Assembly: GCA_034670145.1 (NCBI GenBank)
Contig: JAXMOA010000003.1
Span: 124,001 to 188,000, forward strand
Length of the DNA: 64,000 bases
Direction of reading: 5' to 3'
Source: HXMU1420-2 sp034670145
GTDB lineage: Bacteria; Pseudomonadota; Alphaproteobacteria; Rhodobacterales; Rhodobacteraceae
Position 1 is the first letter of the stretch, and the number at the start of each line of letters is the position of its first letter. Under the pieces are notes generated by a model, which saw nothing but the letters and a program-made list of their open reading frames with translations, was not told where the DNA came from and made no database searches. This document shows positions 25,162-33,433 of the stretch, piece after piece. Both the position numbers and the translations under genes were made by a program.

Positions 25162-26160
25162 ATGATGCACAAATTGATGACGGCCGCCGCGGGCCTCGCG
25201 CTGAGCGCCGGCGCAGCCCTTGCAGAACCTGCCCTGATCTTTGACCTGGGCGGCAAGTTCGACAAATCCTTCAACGAAGCCGCCTTCAACGGCGCCCAGC
25301 GTTGGGCCGAAGAAACCGGCGGGAAATTCCTGGAAATCGAACTGCAATCCGAAGCGCAGCGCGAACAGGCCCTGCGCCGCTTTGCCGAATCCGGCGCCAA
25401 CCCGGTGATCACAACCGGTTTTGCCTTTGCCACTCCGGTGGAAAACGTGGCCGGGGATTACCCTGACACCAAATTCGTGAACATCGACGGCTGGATGCCC
25501 GAAGTCCCCGCCAACGTGCAACTGATCGGCTTTCAGGAACACCAGGGTTCTTACCTGGTCGGCATGATGGCCGCCATGGCCTCCAAATCCGGCACAATCG
25601 GCTTTATCGGTGGCATGGACATTCCGCTGATCCGTCATTTTGGATGTGGCTATGCCCAGGGCGCCAAGGCCGTGAACCCGGATATCAAGGTTGTCGCCAA
25701 CATGACCGGCACCACGCCAACAGCCTGGAATGACCCGGTCAAAGGCTCCGAACTGACCAAGGCGCAGATCAGCCAGGGCGCAGACGTGATCTATGCGGCC
25801 GCAGGCGGCACCGGCGTTGGTGTTCTGCAAACCGCCGCAGACGAGGACATCCTGTCCATCGGCGTCGACAGCAACCAGAACTACATGCACCCGGGCAAGG
25901 TCCTCACCTCCATGCTCAAACGCGTCGACGTGGCTGTCTATGACAGCATGAAAGCCGGCGCAGACATGGAAACCGGCGGTTTCACCACATTGGGTCTGGC
26001 CGAAGACGGCGTGGGCTATGCCATGGATGACAACAACGCCAGCCTCGTCAGCGCCGACATGCAGGCCGCCGTCGAAGAGGCAAAAGCCAAGATCATCGAC
26101 GGCAGCCTCGAAGTTGTCGCCTACTACACCAACGACAGCTGCCCGGTTCTGGACTTCTGA
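25162..26160 (+). CDS. bmpA: BMP family ABC transporter substrate-binding protein
   Basis: 332-residue periplasmic binding protein of the Bmp/PnrA family, which usually binds purine nucleosides. It has a signal peptide (AGLALSAGAALA, cleavage before EPALIF) without a lipobox, a FDLGGKFDKSFNEAAFNGAQ start and GFIGGMDIPLIRHFGCGYAQG in the middle. Two adjacent ATGs (25162, 25165) and a TTG at 25156 are possible starts; GGGAGA lies at 25144. It heads a transporter locus completed by an ATPase and two permeases. A decayed copy of its 3' end plus terminator is found about 470 bp downstream. Confidence 0.9.
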   Translation: MMHKLMTAAAGLALSAGAALAEPALIFDLGGKFDKSFNEAAFNGAQRWAEETGGKFLEIELQSEAQREQALRRFAESGANPVITTGFAFATPVENVAGDYPDTKFVNIDGWMPEVPANVQLIGFQEHQGSYLVGMMAAMASKSGTIGFIGGMDIPLIRHFGCGYAQGAKAVNPDIKVVANMTGTTPTAWNDPVKGSELTKAQISQGADVIYAAAGGTGVGVLQTAADEDILSIGVDSNQNYMHPGKVLTSMLKRVDVAVYDSMKAGADMETGGFTTLGLAEDGVGYAMDDNNASLVSADMQAAVEEAKAKIIDGSLEVVAYYTNDSCPVLDF

Positions 26161-26182
26161 TTTTTCGGGTAGAAACGAATGA

Positions 26183-26215
26183 GGCCGCGCTGGGGGACCA
26201 GCGCGGCCTTTTTTT
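26183..26215 (+). terminator. Intrinsic terminator after bmpA
   Basis: GGCCGCGCT and AGCGCGGCC form a 9-bp stem around an 8-base loop, followed by seven T residues. This should limit read-through from bmpA to the transporter ATPase, giving an excess of binding protein. Confidence 0.88.
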
Positions 26216-26254
26216 GTGGAAGAGAGCATTTTCACCGGCACGGCTCTCCGCAAA

Positions 26255-26395
26255 GCCGCGCGTTCGCTGGGCCGGGGTACAGCGACCCAGCCTCTCTGAA
26301 TCGCAGTTTATCCATCAAACTCCGCAAAACCCCGAGAGGTCACACCTGCGGTTGCCATTTCGCTGTGCCGCGGGACGGCCCAGCGAACGCGCGGC
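26255..26395. repeat. Perfect 19-bp inverted repeat, 103 bp apart
   Basis: The arms at 26255-26273 and 26377-26395 (each beginning or ending GCCGCGCGTTCGCTGGGCC or its complement) match perfectly over 19 bases. The space between and just beyond is GC-rich and codes for nothing I recognise. It resembles the ends of a small non-autonomous element or a dispersed intergenic repeat. It lies in the accessory segment between bmpA and the transporter ATPase. Confidence 0.7.
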
Positions 26396-26475
26396 GGCCT
26401 TCGGCCTTGATTCCGCGCGGGGTGGGGGTCGGCGACGTACAACATCTTGTGGACTGTTCCTCATCATAAGATGTG

Positions 26476-26554
26476 TCAAACCGCACGGGGTGGGACAAGA
26501 CATATGGCGGACCAAGCGTCTGCAATTGAAATTAGAGGAATTTCCAGACCTTAG
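26476..26554 (+). pseudogene. Decayed copy of the transporter ATPase 5' end
   Basis: This stretch matches the leader and first 16 codons of the intact ATPase gene at 27836. Both have AAACCGCACGGGGT, then a CATATGGCGGA start; translation here gives MADQASAIEIRGISRP then TAG, against MAEQAPAIELKGISKAF in the intact gene. Similarity ends at the stop. It joins directly to a decayed bmpA end, as expected if a bmpA-ATPase duplication later lost its middle. Confidence 0.8.
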
Positions 26555-26565
26555 ACAGTGAGCCG

Positions 26566-26678
26566 GAGGCAGCCTCTTGCCGCAACAACGACAGCTGCCG
26601 GGTTTCTGAACTTCTGATCCATCGGGTAGACGAAGAGTGGGTCACCCTGTGGGATCAAAGCGGCCTCTTCCTTCGTGG
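26566..26678 (+). pseudogene. Decayed copy of the bmpA 3' end and terminator
   Basis: Corresponds to 26099-26218: GGCAGCCTC, then AACGACAGCTGCC, then CTTCTGAT and CGGGTAGA appear in the same order, followed by a degraded version of the terminator ending GCGGCCTCTTCC. Small indels break the reading frame at the end of the former bmpA coding part. Confidence 0.75.
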
Positions 26679-26749
26679 CGCGGGAGAAGATGCGAAGGGA
26701 AATCTGTCCTCCCTCCGTGCGAGTCAGACGAATAGGGAAGGTAAAACAG

Positions 26750-27553
26750 CTAATACGGAACTGCATCATAGTCGAATTTTTGAAAACGATTTTTCTGAGT
26801 TCGCAACATTTCCCAATTGAAATCATAAAGTTCATCGTCTCCCCAATCATCCGGGTACTTGATCCGGAACAACGAACCAGTCGCCGCCTCTAGCGGGTGG
26901 TATTCACTTCCAGATAGCGCCAACAACGTAGAACCTGCGGAGAAATCCTGGTTTCGGAACTGTGAAGAAATTAGAACAAGAAGGCCAGCGACCGCCATGA
27001 CAAGATTCTCAAAGTTCGCCTTCTTAAACTCATTGTGCCGGTCGTGTTTACTTGCGTTGTAGGCTTGATACCATGGAAGACTAATACCGGATGCAGAGGG
27101 ATCACCGCGTGCCGATTTCCATGGTTCAAATGGTTTGAAGCGCTTGTTTGCACCATTCCATATCGGCAACATTACTTCGTAAGAGGACAGGTGGTGCGTA
27201 GCATCAACCTTCCTGTAGTCGCGCATATTGAGTGATCTTTTTGATGGGAGAGTGAATTTGTTCTCAGTTAAAATTGCTTTGAAGTTGGCTTCGATCTCGA
27301 TACATGCACGCAAGATCAGCGAGTGTATTCGATAGGAATATGCCAGCCGAGACTCATCGCTTGGCTCTAGATATTCGAAGATAGACCGAAGATCCTCTTG
27401 GATTAGGATGAATGCTCGAACGTAGTGCTCTGCATTTGAGGCATATGTGGGATCGATAATGTAAGCCCAGCCACTGTATCCCGAATTTGGGCCGGACTTT
27501 ATTCCTCGGAAGTTCCTATGATACGGCTTTGTTACACCCATGGCCTCATCCAT
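26750..27553 (-). CDS. Hypothetical accessory protein, possibly HEPN-like
   Basis: 267 residues of no family I can name with confidence. The central part is helical: SLILRACIEIEANFKAIL and then WYQAYNASKHDRHNEFKKA followed by a hydrophobic helix (LVMAVAGLLVLISSQF). A YN-x2-KHDR motif between helices recalls HEPN-type proteins, but the RxxxxH RNase motif is not clear. Base composition is visibly AT-richer than the neighbours, codon use differs, and the gene is antisense to the operon around it, all suggesting acquisition by transfer. The start could also be the ATG at 27541 (MGVTKPYHRN). Confidence 0.65.
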   Translation of the reverse strand: MDEAMGVTKPYHRNFRGIKSGPNSGYSGWAYIIDPTYASNAEHYVRAFILIQEDLRSIFEYLEPSDESRLAYSYRIHSLILRACIEIEANFKAILTENKFTLPSKRSLNMRDYRKVDATHHLSSYEVMLPIWNGANKRFKPFEPWKSARGDPSASGISLPWYQAYNASKHDRHNEFKKANFENLVMAVAGLLVLISSQFRNQDFSAGSTLLALSGSEYHPLEAATGSLFRIKYPDDWGDDELYDFNWEMLRTQKNRFQKFDYDAVPY

Positions 27554-27835
27554 TTGCTCGAACTAAACAATCTTAACGTTTCGCTTCGGCTGAATACAAC
27601 TTTAGGGTCCCTCGAGCCTTAGACTTCCGAGGCGCGAAAACCGTGCCGTGACCTCTTTGTCGTAATGGCGCCAAATTTTCCACTTCCAAAACGGCATGTC
27701 GTGTAAGGCTTGCCAACCACCAACTTCAAATTTCGATCACAAACTTCGAATCAACACAATTCCCTCCCGTCAGGTCTGGGCAAACCCGTCAAGCTCTGCA
27801 AAACTCCCCCAAACCGCACGGGGTAGGACTGACAT

Positions 27836-29365
27836 ATGGCGGAACAAGCGCCTGCAATTGAACTCAAGGGCATTTCCAAGGCCTTCGGGCCCGTACAGGC
27901 CAACAAGGATATCTCCATCCGTGTGATGCCCGGCACGATCCATGGCATCATCGGTGAAAACGGCGCGGGCAAGTCGACGTTGATGAGCATCCTCTATGGC
28001 TTCTACAAGGCAGACGCCGGTGAAATTTTCATCAACGGCCGGAAAACCGACATCCCCGACAGCCAGGCCGCCATCGCAGCCGGCATCGGCATGGTGTTCC
28101 AGCATTTCAAACTGGTGCAAAACTTCACCGTTCTGGAAAACATCATCCTCGGCGCCGAGGACGGCGGCCTCCTGCGCCCGTCCCTCGCCAAGGCCCGCAA
28201 ATCCCTGATTGAACTAGAGGAAGAATACGGGCTCAACGTCGACCCGGACGCCCTGATCGAAGACATCGGCGTCGGCAAACAGCAGCGCGTCGAAATCCTC
28301 AAGGCGCTCTACCGCCAGGCCCAGATCCTGATCCTCGACGAACCCACCGGCGTGCTGACCCCCTCCGAGGCGGACCAGCTTTTCCGCATCCTCCACCGGC
28401 TCAAGGACGAAGGCAAAACCATCATCCTGATCACCCACAAGCTGCGCGAGATCATGGAGGCCACCGACACCGTCAGCGTCATGCGCCGCGGAGAAATGAC
28501 CGCAACCGTCAAAACCTCTGAAACCAGCCCCGAACAGCTGGCCGAATTGATGGTCGGACGCAAAGTGCTGCTCAGCGTCGACAAAAACCCCGCCAAACCC
28601 GGCAAGACCGTGCTCGAAATCGAAAACCTGCACGTCGTCGACGAAGCAGGCGTAGAGCGGGTCAAAGGCATCGACCTCTCCGTGCGCGCCGGAGAGATCC
28701 TCGGCATCGCCGGGGTCGCAGGCAACGGGCAATCCGAACTGCTCGAGGTTCTGGGCGGTATGCGCGCGGGCACCGGAACCGTGCGACTGAACGGCCAGCC
28801 CCTGGCGCTCACCGGCGCGGGCTCTGACGGACAGGCCCGCCGGAGCGTCGGCATCGCCCATGTGCCCGAAGACCGCCAGCGCGAAGGCCTGATCATGAAT
28901 TTCCACGCCTGGGAAAACATCGCCTTTGGCTACCACCACACCGACGCCTATCAACGCAACAGATTGCTGATGAACAACGCCGCCATCCGCGCCGATGCCG
29001 ACGCCAAGATCGAAAGGTTCGACTGCCGCCCCGCCAACAGCTGGCTCACGGCCAAGAACTTCTCGGGCGGCAACCAGCAAAAGATCGTCGTCGCCCGCGA
29101 AATCGAAAGCGACCCGGACTTGCTGCTCATCGGCCAACCCACCCGCGGTGTCGACATTGGCGCAATCGAATTCATTCACAAACAAATCATCGCCCTGCGC
29201 GATGCCGGCAAGGCCGTGCTCCTGGTCAGCGTCGAGCTGGACGAAATCCTCTCGCTCTCGGACCGCATCGCCGTGATGTTCGATGGCCACGTGATGGGAG
29301 AACGCCAGCCCGGCGAAACGAATGAAAAAGAACTCGGCCTGTTGATGGCAGGCATGAATGACTAA
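27836..29365 (+). CDS. Nucleoside-type ABC transporter ATPase (two ATPase domains)
   Basis: 509-residue protein with tandem ABC domains, as in ribose/nucleoside (YufO/NupA-like) importers. Domain 1 has Walker A GENGAGKST, a Q-loop VFQHF, a signature GVGKQQRVEILKAL and Walker B ILILDEP. Domain 2 has a degenerate Walker A (GVAGNGQSEL), a signature FSGGNQQKIVVARE and Walker B LLLIGQPTRGVDIG. This asymmetry is normal for the group. It energises import with the two permeases downstream and the BmpA protein upstream. The 282 bp before it hold no gene that I can see. Confidence 0.92.
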   Translation: MAEQAPAIELKGISKAFGPVQANKDISIRVMPGTIHGIIGENGAGKSTLMSILYGFYKADAGEIFINGRKTDIPDSQAAIAAGIGMVFQHFKLVQNFTVLENIILGAEDGGLLRPSLAKARKSLIELEEEYGLNVDPDALIEDIGVGKQQRVEILKALYRQAQILILDEPTGVLTPSEADQLFRILHRLKDEGKTIILITHKLREIMEATDTVSVMRRGEMTATVKTSETSPEQLAELMVGRKVLLSVDKNPAKPGKTVLEIENLHVVDEAGVERVKGIDLSVRAGEILGIAGVAGNGQSELLEVLGGMRAGTGTVRLNGQPLALTGAGSDGQARRSVGIAHVPEDRQREGLIMNFHAWENIAFGYHHTDAYQRNRLLMNNAAIRADADAKIERFDCRPANSWLTAKNFSGGNQQKIVVAREIESDPDLLLIGQPTRGVDIGAIEFIHKQIIALRDAGKAVLLVSVELDEILSLSDRIAVMFDGHVMGERQPGETNEKELGLLMAGMND

Positions 29366-29469
29366 GCCAGACAGGTCTCATTGTCAGATGGAAACAGAAA
29401 TGATACGAAGTGTTAACCATATGACGTCTACTTTGATCTCAATCTCGGGACAGGGCAGGGAACTCGGCC

Positions 29470-29637
29470 ATGATCAAACACACACGGCACCAGCTGCCAG
29501 CACTGCGATCACCGGCACAGCCGTCTGGCAAGGATCGCGCGCGCAGTGTCGCGGCCACATCAGATCGTTGGGTCAAGGTCATAATTGCGACCAGCATGGG
29601 CCTCACTCTGTCAGCGGTGATTTCACTCTTCCTCTGA
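29470..29637 (+). CDS. Possible small single-pass membrane protein
   Basis: A 55-residue reading frame begins MIKHTRHQLPALRSPAQPSG and ends with a hydrophobic helix (VKVIIATSMGLTLSAVISLFL). An AGGGAA sequence lies 7 bases before the ATG. It fills the otherwise empty 297 bp between ATPase and permease genes and is on the same strand. Basic N-terminus plus C-terminal helix would fit an accessory transporter peptide. No homology known to me. Confidence 0.4.
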   Translation: MIKHTRHQLPALRSPAQPSGKDRARSVAATSDRWVKVIIATSMGLTLSAVISLFL

Positions 29638-29662
29638 CAGCACATCAGAGCGGGGGCTTCTG

Positions 29663-30760
29663 ATGGATAAAATGCCACGCTGGGCCGATGCGGTCCTGGT
29701 TCCCATCATATCCCTCCTGCTCGCCGCGTTCATCTCGGCGCTGGTCATCCTCCTGATCGGAGAAGACCCGATTGCCGCCGTCAAGATGATGGTCTCCGGC
29801 GCGCTCGGCTCCACCTACGGCTGGGGCTATACGCTCTATTACGCCACCAACTTCATGTTCACCGGGCTGGCCTTTGCGGTCGCCTTTCATGCGGCCATGT
29901 TCAACATCGGCGGCGAAGGTCAGGCCATGCTGGGGGGCCTGGGCGTGGCTATCGTCTGCCTGGCCATCCCATGGCCCCATTGGACGCTGGCGCTGCTCAC
30001 CGCAATGGCGGGCGGCATGATCTTTGGCGCGCTCTGGGCGGCGATTCCGGCCTATCTGCAGGCCAAACGCGGCAGCCATATCGTCATCACCACAATCATG
30101 TTCAACCTGATCGGCGCCGCCGTGCTGAACTATATGCTGGTCAACGTCATGCGCCCGCCACGGTCCATGGACCCGGCCAGCGCCGGCTTTCCGGATGGCG
30201 CTAAACTGCCCACCTTCCAGGACATGTTTTCAACCGCCGACAACATCGTCTTTCGCGGCGCACCGGCCAATGTCACCTTCTTCATTGCCCTGCTGGCCTG
30301 CGTCCTGGTCTGGTTTCTCATCTGGCGCACCCGCCTGGGCTATGAAATCCGCGCCTTCGGCCAATCCGAAACCGGCGCCCTCTATGCCGGCATATCGCCA
30401 ACCAAGATCATCATGATCGCCATGCTGATCTCGGGCGCGCTCTCGGGACTGATGGCCATCAACAACGTCATGGGAGAGGCCGAGCGCCTCGTGCTCAACT
30501 CGACCGAAGGCGCAGGCTTCATCGGCATCGCCGTCGCCTTGATGGGCCGCAGCCATCCTTTTGGCGTCTTCCTCTCGGCCATCCTCTTTGGGGCGCTGTA
30601 TCAGGGCGGGGCCGAGCTGGCGCTCTGGACCAAAATTCCGCGCGAACTCATCGTGGTCATCCAGGCCCTGGTGATCCTGTTTACCGGCGCACTCGACAAC
30701 ATGGTGCGGATGCCGCTCGAGAAAATCTTCCTGCGCCTGCGCAAAGGCAGTGACCGATGA
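29663..30760 (+). CDS. Nucleoside-type ABC transporter permease 1
   Basis: 365 residues with about ten hydrophobic helices, of the BPD_transp_2 family (ribose/nucleoside/branched-chain type). Typical blocks are AMFNIGGEGQAMLGGLG and AFGQSETGALYAGISPTKI, and FIGIAVALMGRSHPFGV near the end. It forms the inner-membrane channel with the second permease at 31387. Its stop overlaps the LysE gene start by 4 bases. Confidence 0.9.
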   Translation: MDKMPRWADAVLVPIISLLLAAFISALVILLIGEDPIAAVKMMVSGALGSTYGWGYTLYYATNFMFTGLAFAVAFHAAMFNIGGEGQAMLGGLGVAIVCLAIPWPHWTLALLTAMAGGMIFGALWAAIPAYLQAKRGSHIVITTIMFNLIGAAVLNYMLVNVMRPPRSMDPASAGFPDGAKLPTFQDMFSTADNIVFRGAPANVTFFIALLACVLVWFLIWRTRLGYEIRAFGQSETGALYAGISPTKIIMIAMLISGALSGLMAINNVMGEAERLVLNSTEGAGFIGIAVALMGRSHPFGVFLSAILFGALYQGGAELALWTKIPRELIVVIQALVILFTGALDNMVRMPLEKIFLRLRKGSDR

Positions 30761-31383
30761 CCAGCGAAGATCTCTCCAGCCTGACACTGGCCCTCAGCCT
30801 CTTTTCCGTAGGCTTTCTGGTGATCGGGCCAAACATCCTGGCCATCATGGGGCTGTCGATGGATCAGGGCCGCCGCGCGGGGGCCACGCTGGCGCTCGGC
30901 GTCGGGGTCGGCTCTGGCGTCTGGGCCAGCCTGACGGTGCTGGGCCTGGCCAGCCTGCTTACAGCTTATGCATCGGCGATGATTGCGCTCAAACTCTTCG
31001 GCGCTGCTTATCTATCCTGGATGGCCTACCGCGCCTTGCGCGCTGCCTTCCAGGGCGCCAGCGCGCCACAGCCCCTGCCCTCCACCCGGGGCAACCTGTT
31101 TTTGCGCGGTATGCTGATCCAGCTGACCAACCCCAAAGCGGCGCTGCAATGGATCGCCATCGTAAGTCTCGGCATCGGGCCGCACGCCCCCTGGGCTCTG
31201 GGGCTTACGCTGATCGTCAGCGCCACATGCCTGTCAATCCTGGGCCACCTGGCCTATGCGCTGGCCTTCTCCACCGGCCCCGTGGTGCGCGCCTATGCCC
31301 ATGCCCGCGCCTGGATCCAAGGGGCGCTGGGGCTGTTTTTCGGATATGCCGCCTTCCGGCTGGCCACGTCGAAGGTCCTCTGA
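30757..31383 (+). CDS. LysE/RhtB family amino-acid exporter
   Basis: 208 residues with about six membrane helices. The family start GFLVIGPNILAIMGLSMDQGRRAG and the QLTNPKAALQWIAI motif are present. It probably exports an amino acid or derivative. Its position is odd: it sits between the two permease genes of one ABC importer, coupled by ATGA to the first and only 3 bp before the second, so it must be cotranscribed with them. Confidence 0.87.
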   Translation: MTSEDLSSLTLALSLFSVGFLVIGPNILAIMGLSMDQGRRAGATLALGVGVGSGVWASLTVLGLASLLTAYASAMIALKLFGAAYLSWMAYRALRAAFQGASAPQPLPSTRGNLFLRGMLIQLTNPKAALQWIAIVSLGIGPHAPWALGLTLIVSATCLSILGHLAYALAFSTGPVVRAYAHARAWIQGALGLFFGYAAFRLATSKVL

Positions 31384-31386
31384 GCC

Positions 31387-32352
31387 ATGGATTTACTCAC
31401 CCTCGTCCAAATCCTCGACAGCACCGTCCGCCTGGGCACCCCCTTGCTGCTCGCCTGCCTGGCCGGGCTCTATTCCGAACGCGCCGGTATCTTTGACATC
31501 GGGCTAGAGGGCAAAATGCTCGCCGCCGCCTTCTTCTCGGCCGCCGTGGCCGCCACAACCGGCAATGTCTGGCTGGGGCTCATGGCCGGGATCGCAGCCT
31601 CCCTCGTCCTCTCCGCCTTGCACGGGGCCGCCTCCATCACCTTCCGCGGCAACCAGCTTATCGCAGGCGTGGCGATCAATTTCCTCGCCGCGGGCATGAC
31701 CGTCCTGATTGCCCAGGATTGGTTCAGCCAGGGCGGCCGCACGCCCTCGCTCTCGGGTGGGGCCCGGTTCAACCCGATTGACCTGCCTTTCGCCACGGCG
31801 CTCAGCGATGTGCCAATCTTCGGCCCCATCTACTCCGAGCTGATCTCAGGCCACTCCATCCTGGTCTATATCGCCTTCGCGGCCGTCCCCCTCACCTGGT
31901 GGATCCTGTACCGCACCCGGTTTGGCCTGCGCCTGCGCGCCGTCGGGGAATCCCCCGAGGCTGTCGACACCGCAGGCATCTCGGTCGTCGGGCTGCGCTT
32001 TGCGGCGGTCGCCATCTGTGGCCTGCTCTGCGGCATCGCCGGGGCCTACCTGTCCACCGCGCTTCAGGCAGGGTTCGTCAAGGACATGACCGCCGGGCGC
32101 GGCTTTATCGCGCTGGCCGCCCTGATCTTTGCCAAATGGCGGCCCTGGCACGCGATGTGGGCCTGCCTGCTGTTCGGCTTCCTTCAGGCCGTCTCACTGC
32201 GCTATCAGAACATCGAACTGGGCGGCATCGTCATCCCGGTTCAGATGATGGACGCCCTGCCCTACATCCTCACCGTCGTCATCCTCGCCGGATTCGTGGG
32301 CAAGGCCATCCCACCCCGCGCCGGCGGAGAACCCTACGTCAAGGAACGCTGA
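31387..32352 (+). CDS. Nucleoside-type ABC transporter permease 2
   Basis: 321 residues, the second BPD_transp_2 permease. Family blocks are ERAGIFDIGLEGKMLAAAFF, RFGLRLRAVGESPEAVDTAGISV and GRGFIALAALIFAKWRPWHAM. It pairs with the 29663 permease. The locus thus encodes a complete importer of the Bmp type, probably for purine nucleosides, consistent with the purine catabolic genes and deoD elsewhere in the window. Confidence 0.91.
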   Translation: MDLLTLVQILDSTVRLGTPLLLACLAGLYSERAGIFDIGLEGKMLAAAFFSAAVAATTGNVWLGLMAGIAASLVLSALHGAASITFRGNQLIAGVAINFLAAGMTVLIAQDWFSQGGRTPSLSGGARFNPIDLPFATALSDVPIFGPIYSELISGHSILVYIAFAAVPLTWWILYRTRFGLRLRAVGESPEAVDTAGISVVGLRFAAVAICGLLCGIAGAYLSTALQAGFVKDMTAGRGFIALAALIFAKWRPWHAMWACLLFGFLQAVSLRYQNIELGGIVIPVQMMDALPYILTVVILAGFVGKAIPPRAGGEPYVKER

Positions 32353-32507
32353 CACCCTTCACCAAACCCGGAGCAATCACGCAATTTCTTCGTTTCCTGC
32401 GTTTTTCGGGTTTGGTTTAAGTCCAGTTGCGCAATTTTATGAGACCTGCTGACGCGGCGGCGCAGCATCCGGTTGCCAAGGGTCGGTGCATCAGACTAAC
32501 ACAGATC

Positions 32508-33431
32508 ATGCTGATCTATCTTCCCATCGCCGAGGTCTCGGTCAACGCTCTCGTCCTTTTGGGCCTGGGCGGCATGGTGGGCGTGTTAAGCGGCATGTTC
32601 GGGGTCGGAGGCGGGTTCCTCATGACTCCGCTGCTGTTTTTCATCGGCATCCCCCCCGCCGTCGCCGTGGCAACCGAGGCGAATCAAATCGTCGCCTCCT
32701 CCTTCTCCGGCGTCTTGGCCCATTTCCGACGCAAAACAGTCGACCTCAAAATGGGCGGCGTGCTGCTGATTGGCGGCCTCATCGGCGCGGCCCTGGGCGT
32801 GGTGCTGTTCAACTACCTCAAAAGCATGGGCCAGGTCGATCTGCTGGTCCGGCTCTGCTATGTGGTCTTCCTCGGCGTGGTCGGCGGCCTGATGTTCTTC
32901 GAAAGCCTGAACGCCCTGCGCCGCTCCCGCAAACCCGCAGGCGGACCGGTCAAACCCCGCCGCCAACGCGGCTGGATCCACGCGCTGCCGTTCAAGACCC
33001 GTTTCCGCACCTCGGGCCTCTACATCTCGGTGATCCCGCCCATCCTCGTCGGCCTCGCCGTCGGGGTGCTCGCCGCCATCATGGGCGTCGGCGGTGGCTT
33101 CATCATGGTGCCGGCCATGATCTACCTGCTGGGCATGCCAACCAAAGTGGTCATCGGCACATCCCTGTTCCAGATCATCTTCGTCACCGCCTTCACCACG
33201 CTGCTGCACGCCACCACCAACTTCACGGTCGACATCGTCCTCGCCGTCCTCCTCCTCATCGGCGGCGTCATCGGTGCCCAGATCGGCACCCAGATCGGCA
33301 CCCGCCTGCGCGCCGAACAGCTGCGCATCCTCCTTGCAGGCATGGTCCTGCTGGTCTGCGGCAAACTCGCGTTCGACCTCCTCGTCCAACCCGCCGAGCT
33401 CTACTCCCTCGGCACAGCCGGAGGCCACTGA
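32508..33431 (+). CDS. TauE/SafE family membrane permease
   Basis: 307 residues with eight or so hydrophobic helices in two related halves, each with a glycine-rich motif: GMFGVGGGFLMTPLLFFIGI and AAIMGVGGGFIMVPAMIYLLG. The family moves sulfite, sulfoacetate or other anions. The start at 32508 is chosen because the sequence before it lacks similarity. It overlaps nothing but lies 2 bp ahead of a TIGR02186-type gene, a frequent pairing in this group. Confidence 0.88.
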   Translation: MLIYLPIAEVSVNALVLLGLGGMVGVLSGMFGVGGGFLMTPLLFFIGIPPAVAVATEANQIVASSFSGVLAHFRRKTVDLKMGGVLLIGGLIGAALGVVLFNYLKSMGQVDLLVRLCYVVFLGVVGGLMFFESLNALRRSRKPAGGPVKPRRQRGWIHALPFKTRFRTSGLYISVIPPILVGLAVGVLAAIMGVGGGFIMVPAMIYLLGMPTKVVIGTSLFQIIFVTAFTTLLHATTNFTVDIVLAVLLLIGGVIGAQIGTQIGTRLRAEQLRILLAGMVLLVCGKLAFDLLVQPAELYSLGTAGGH

Positions 33432-33433
33432 CC

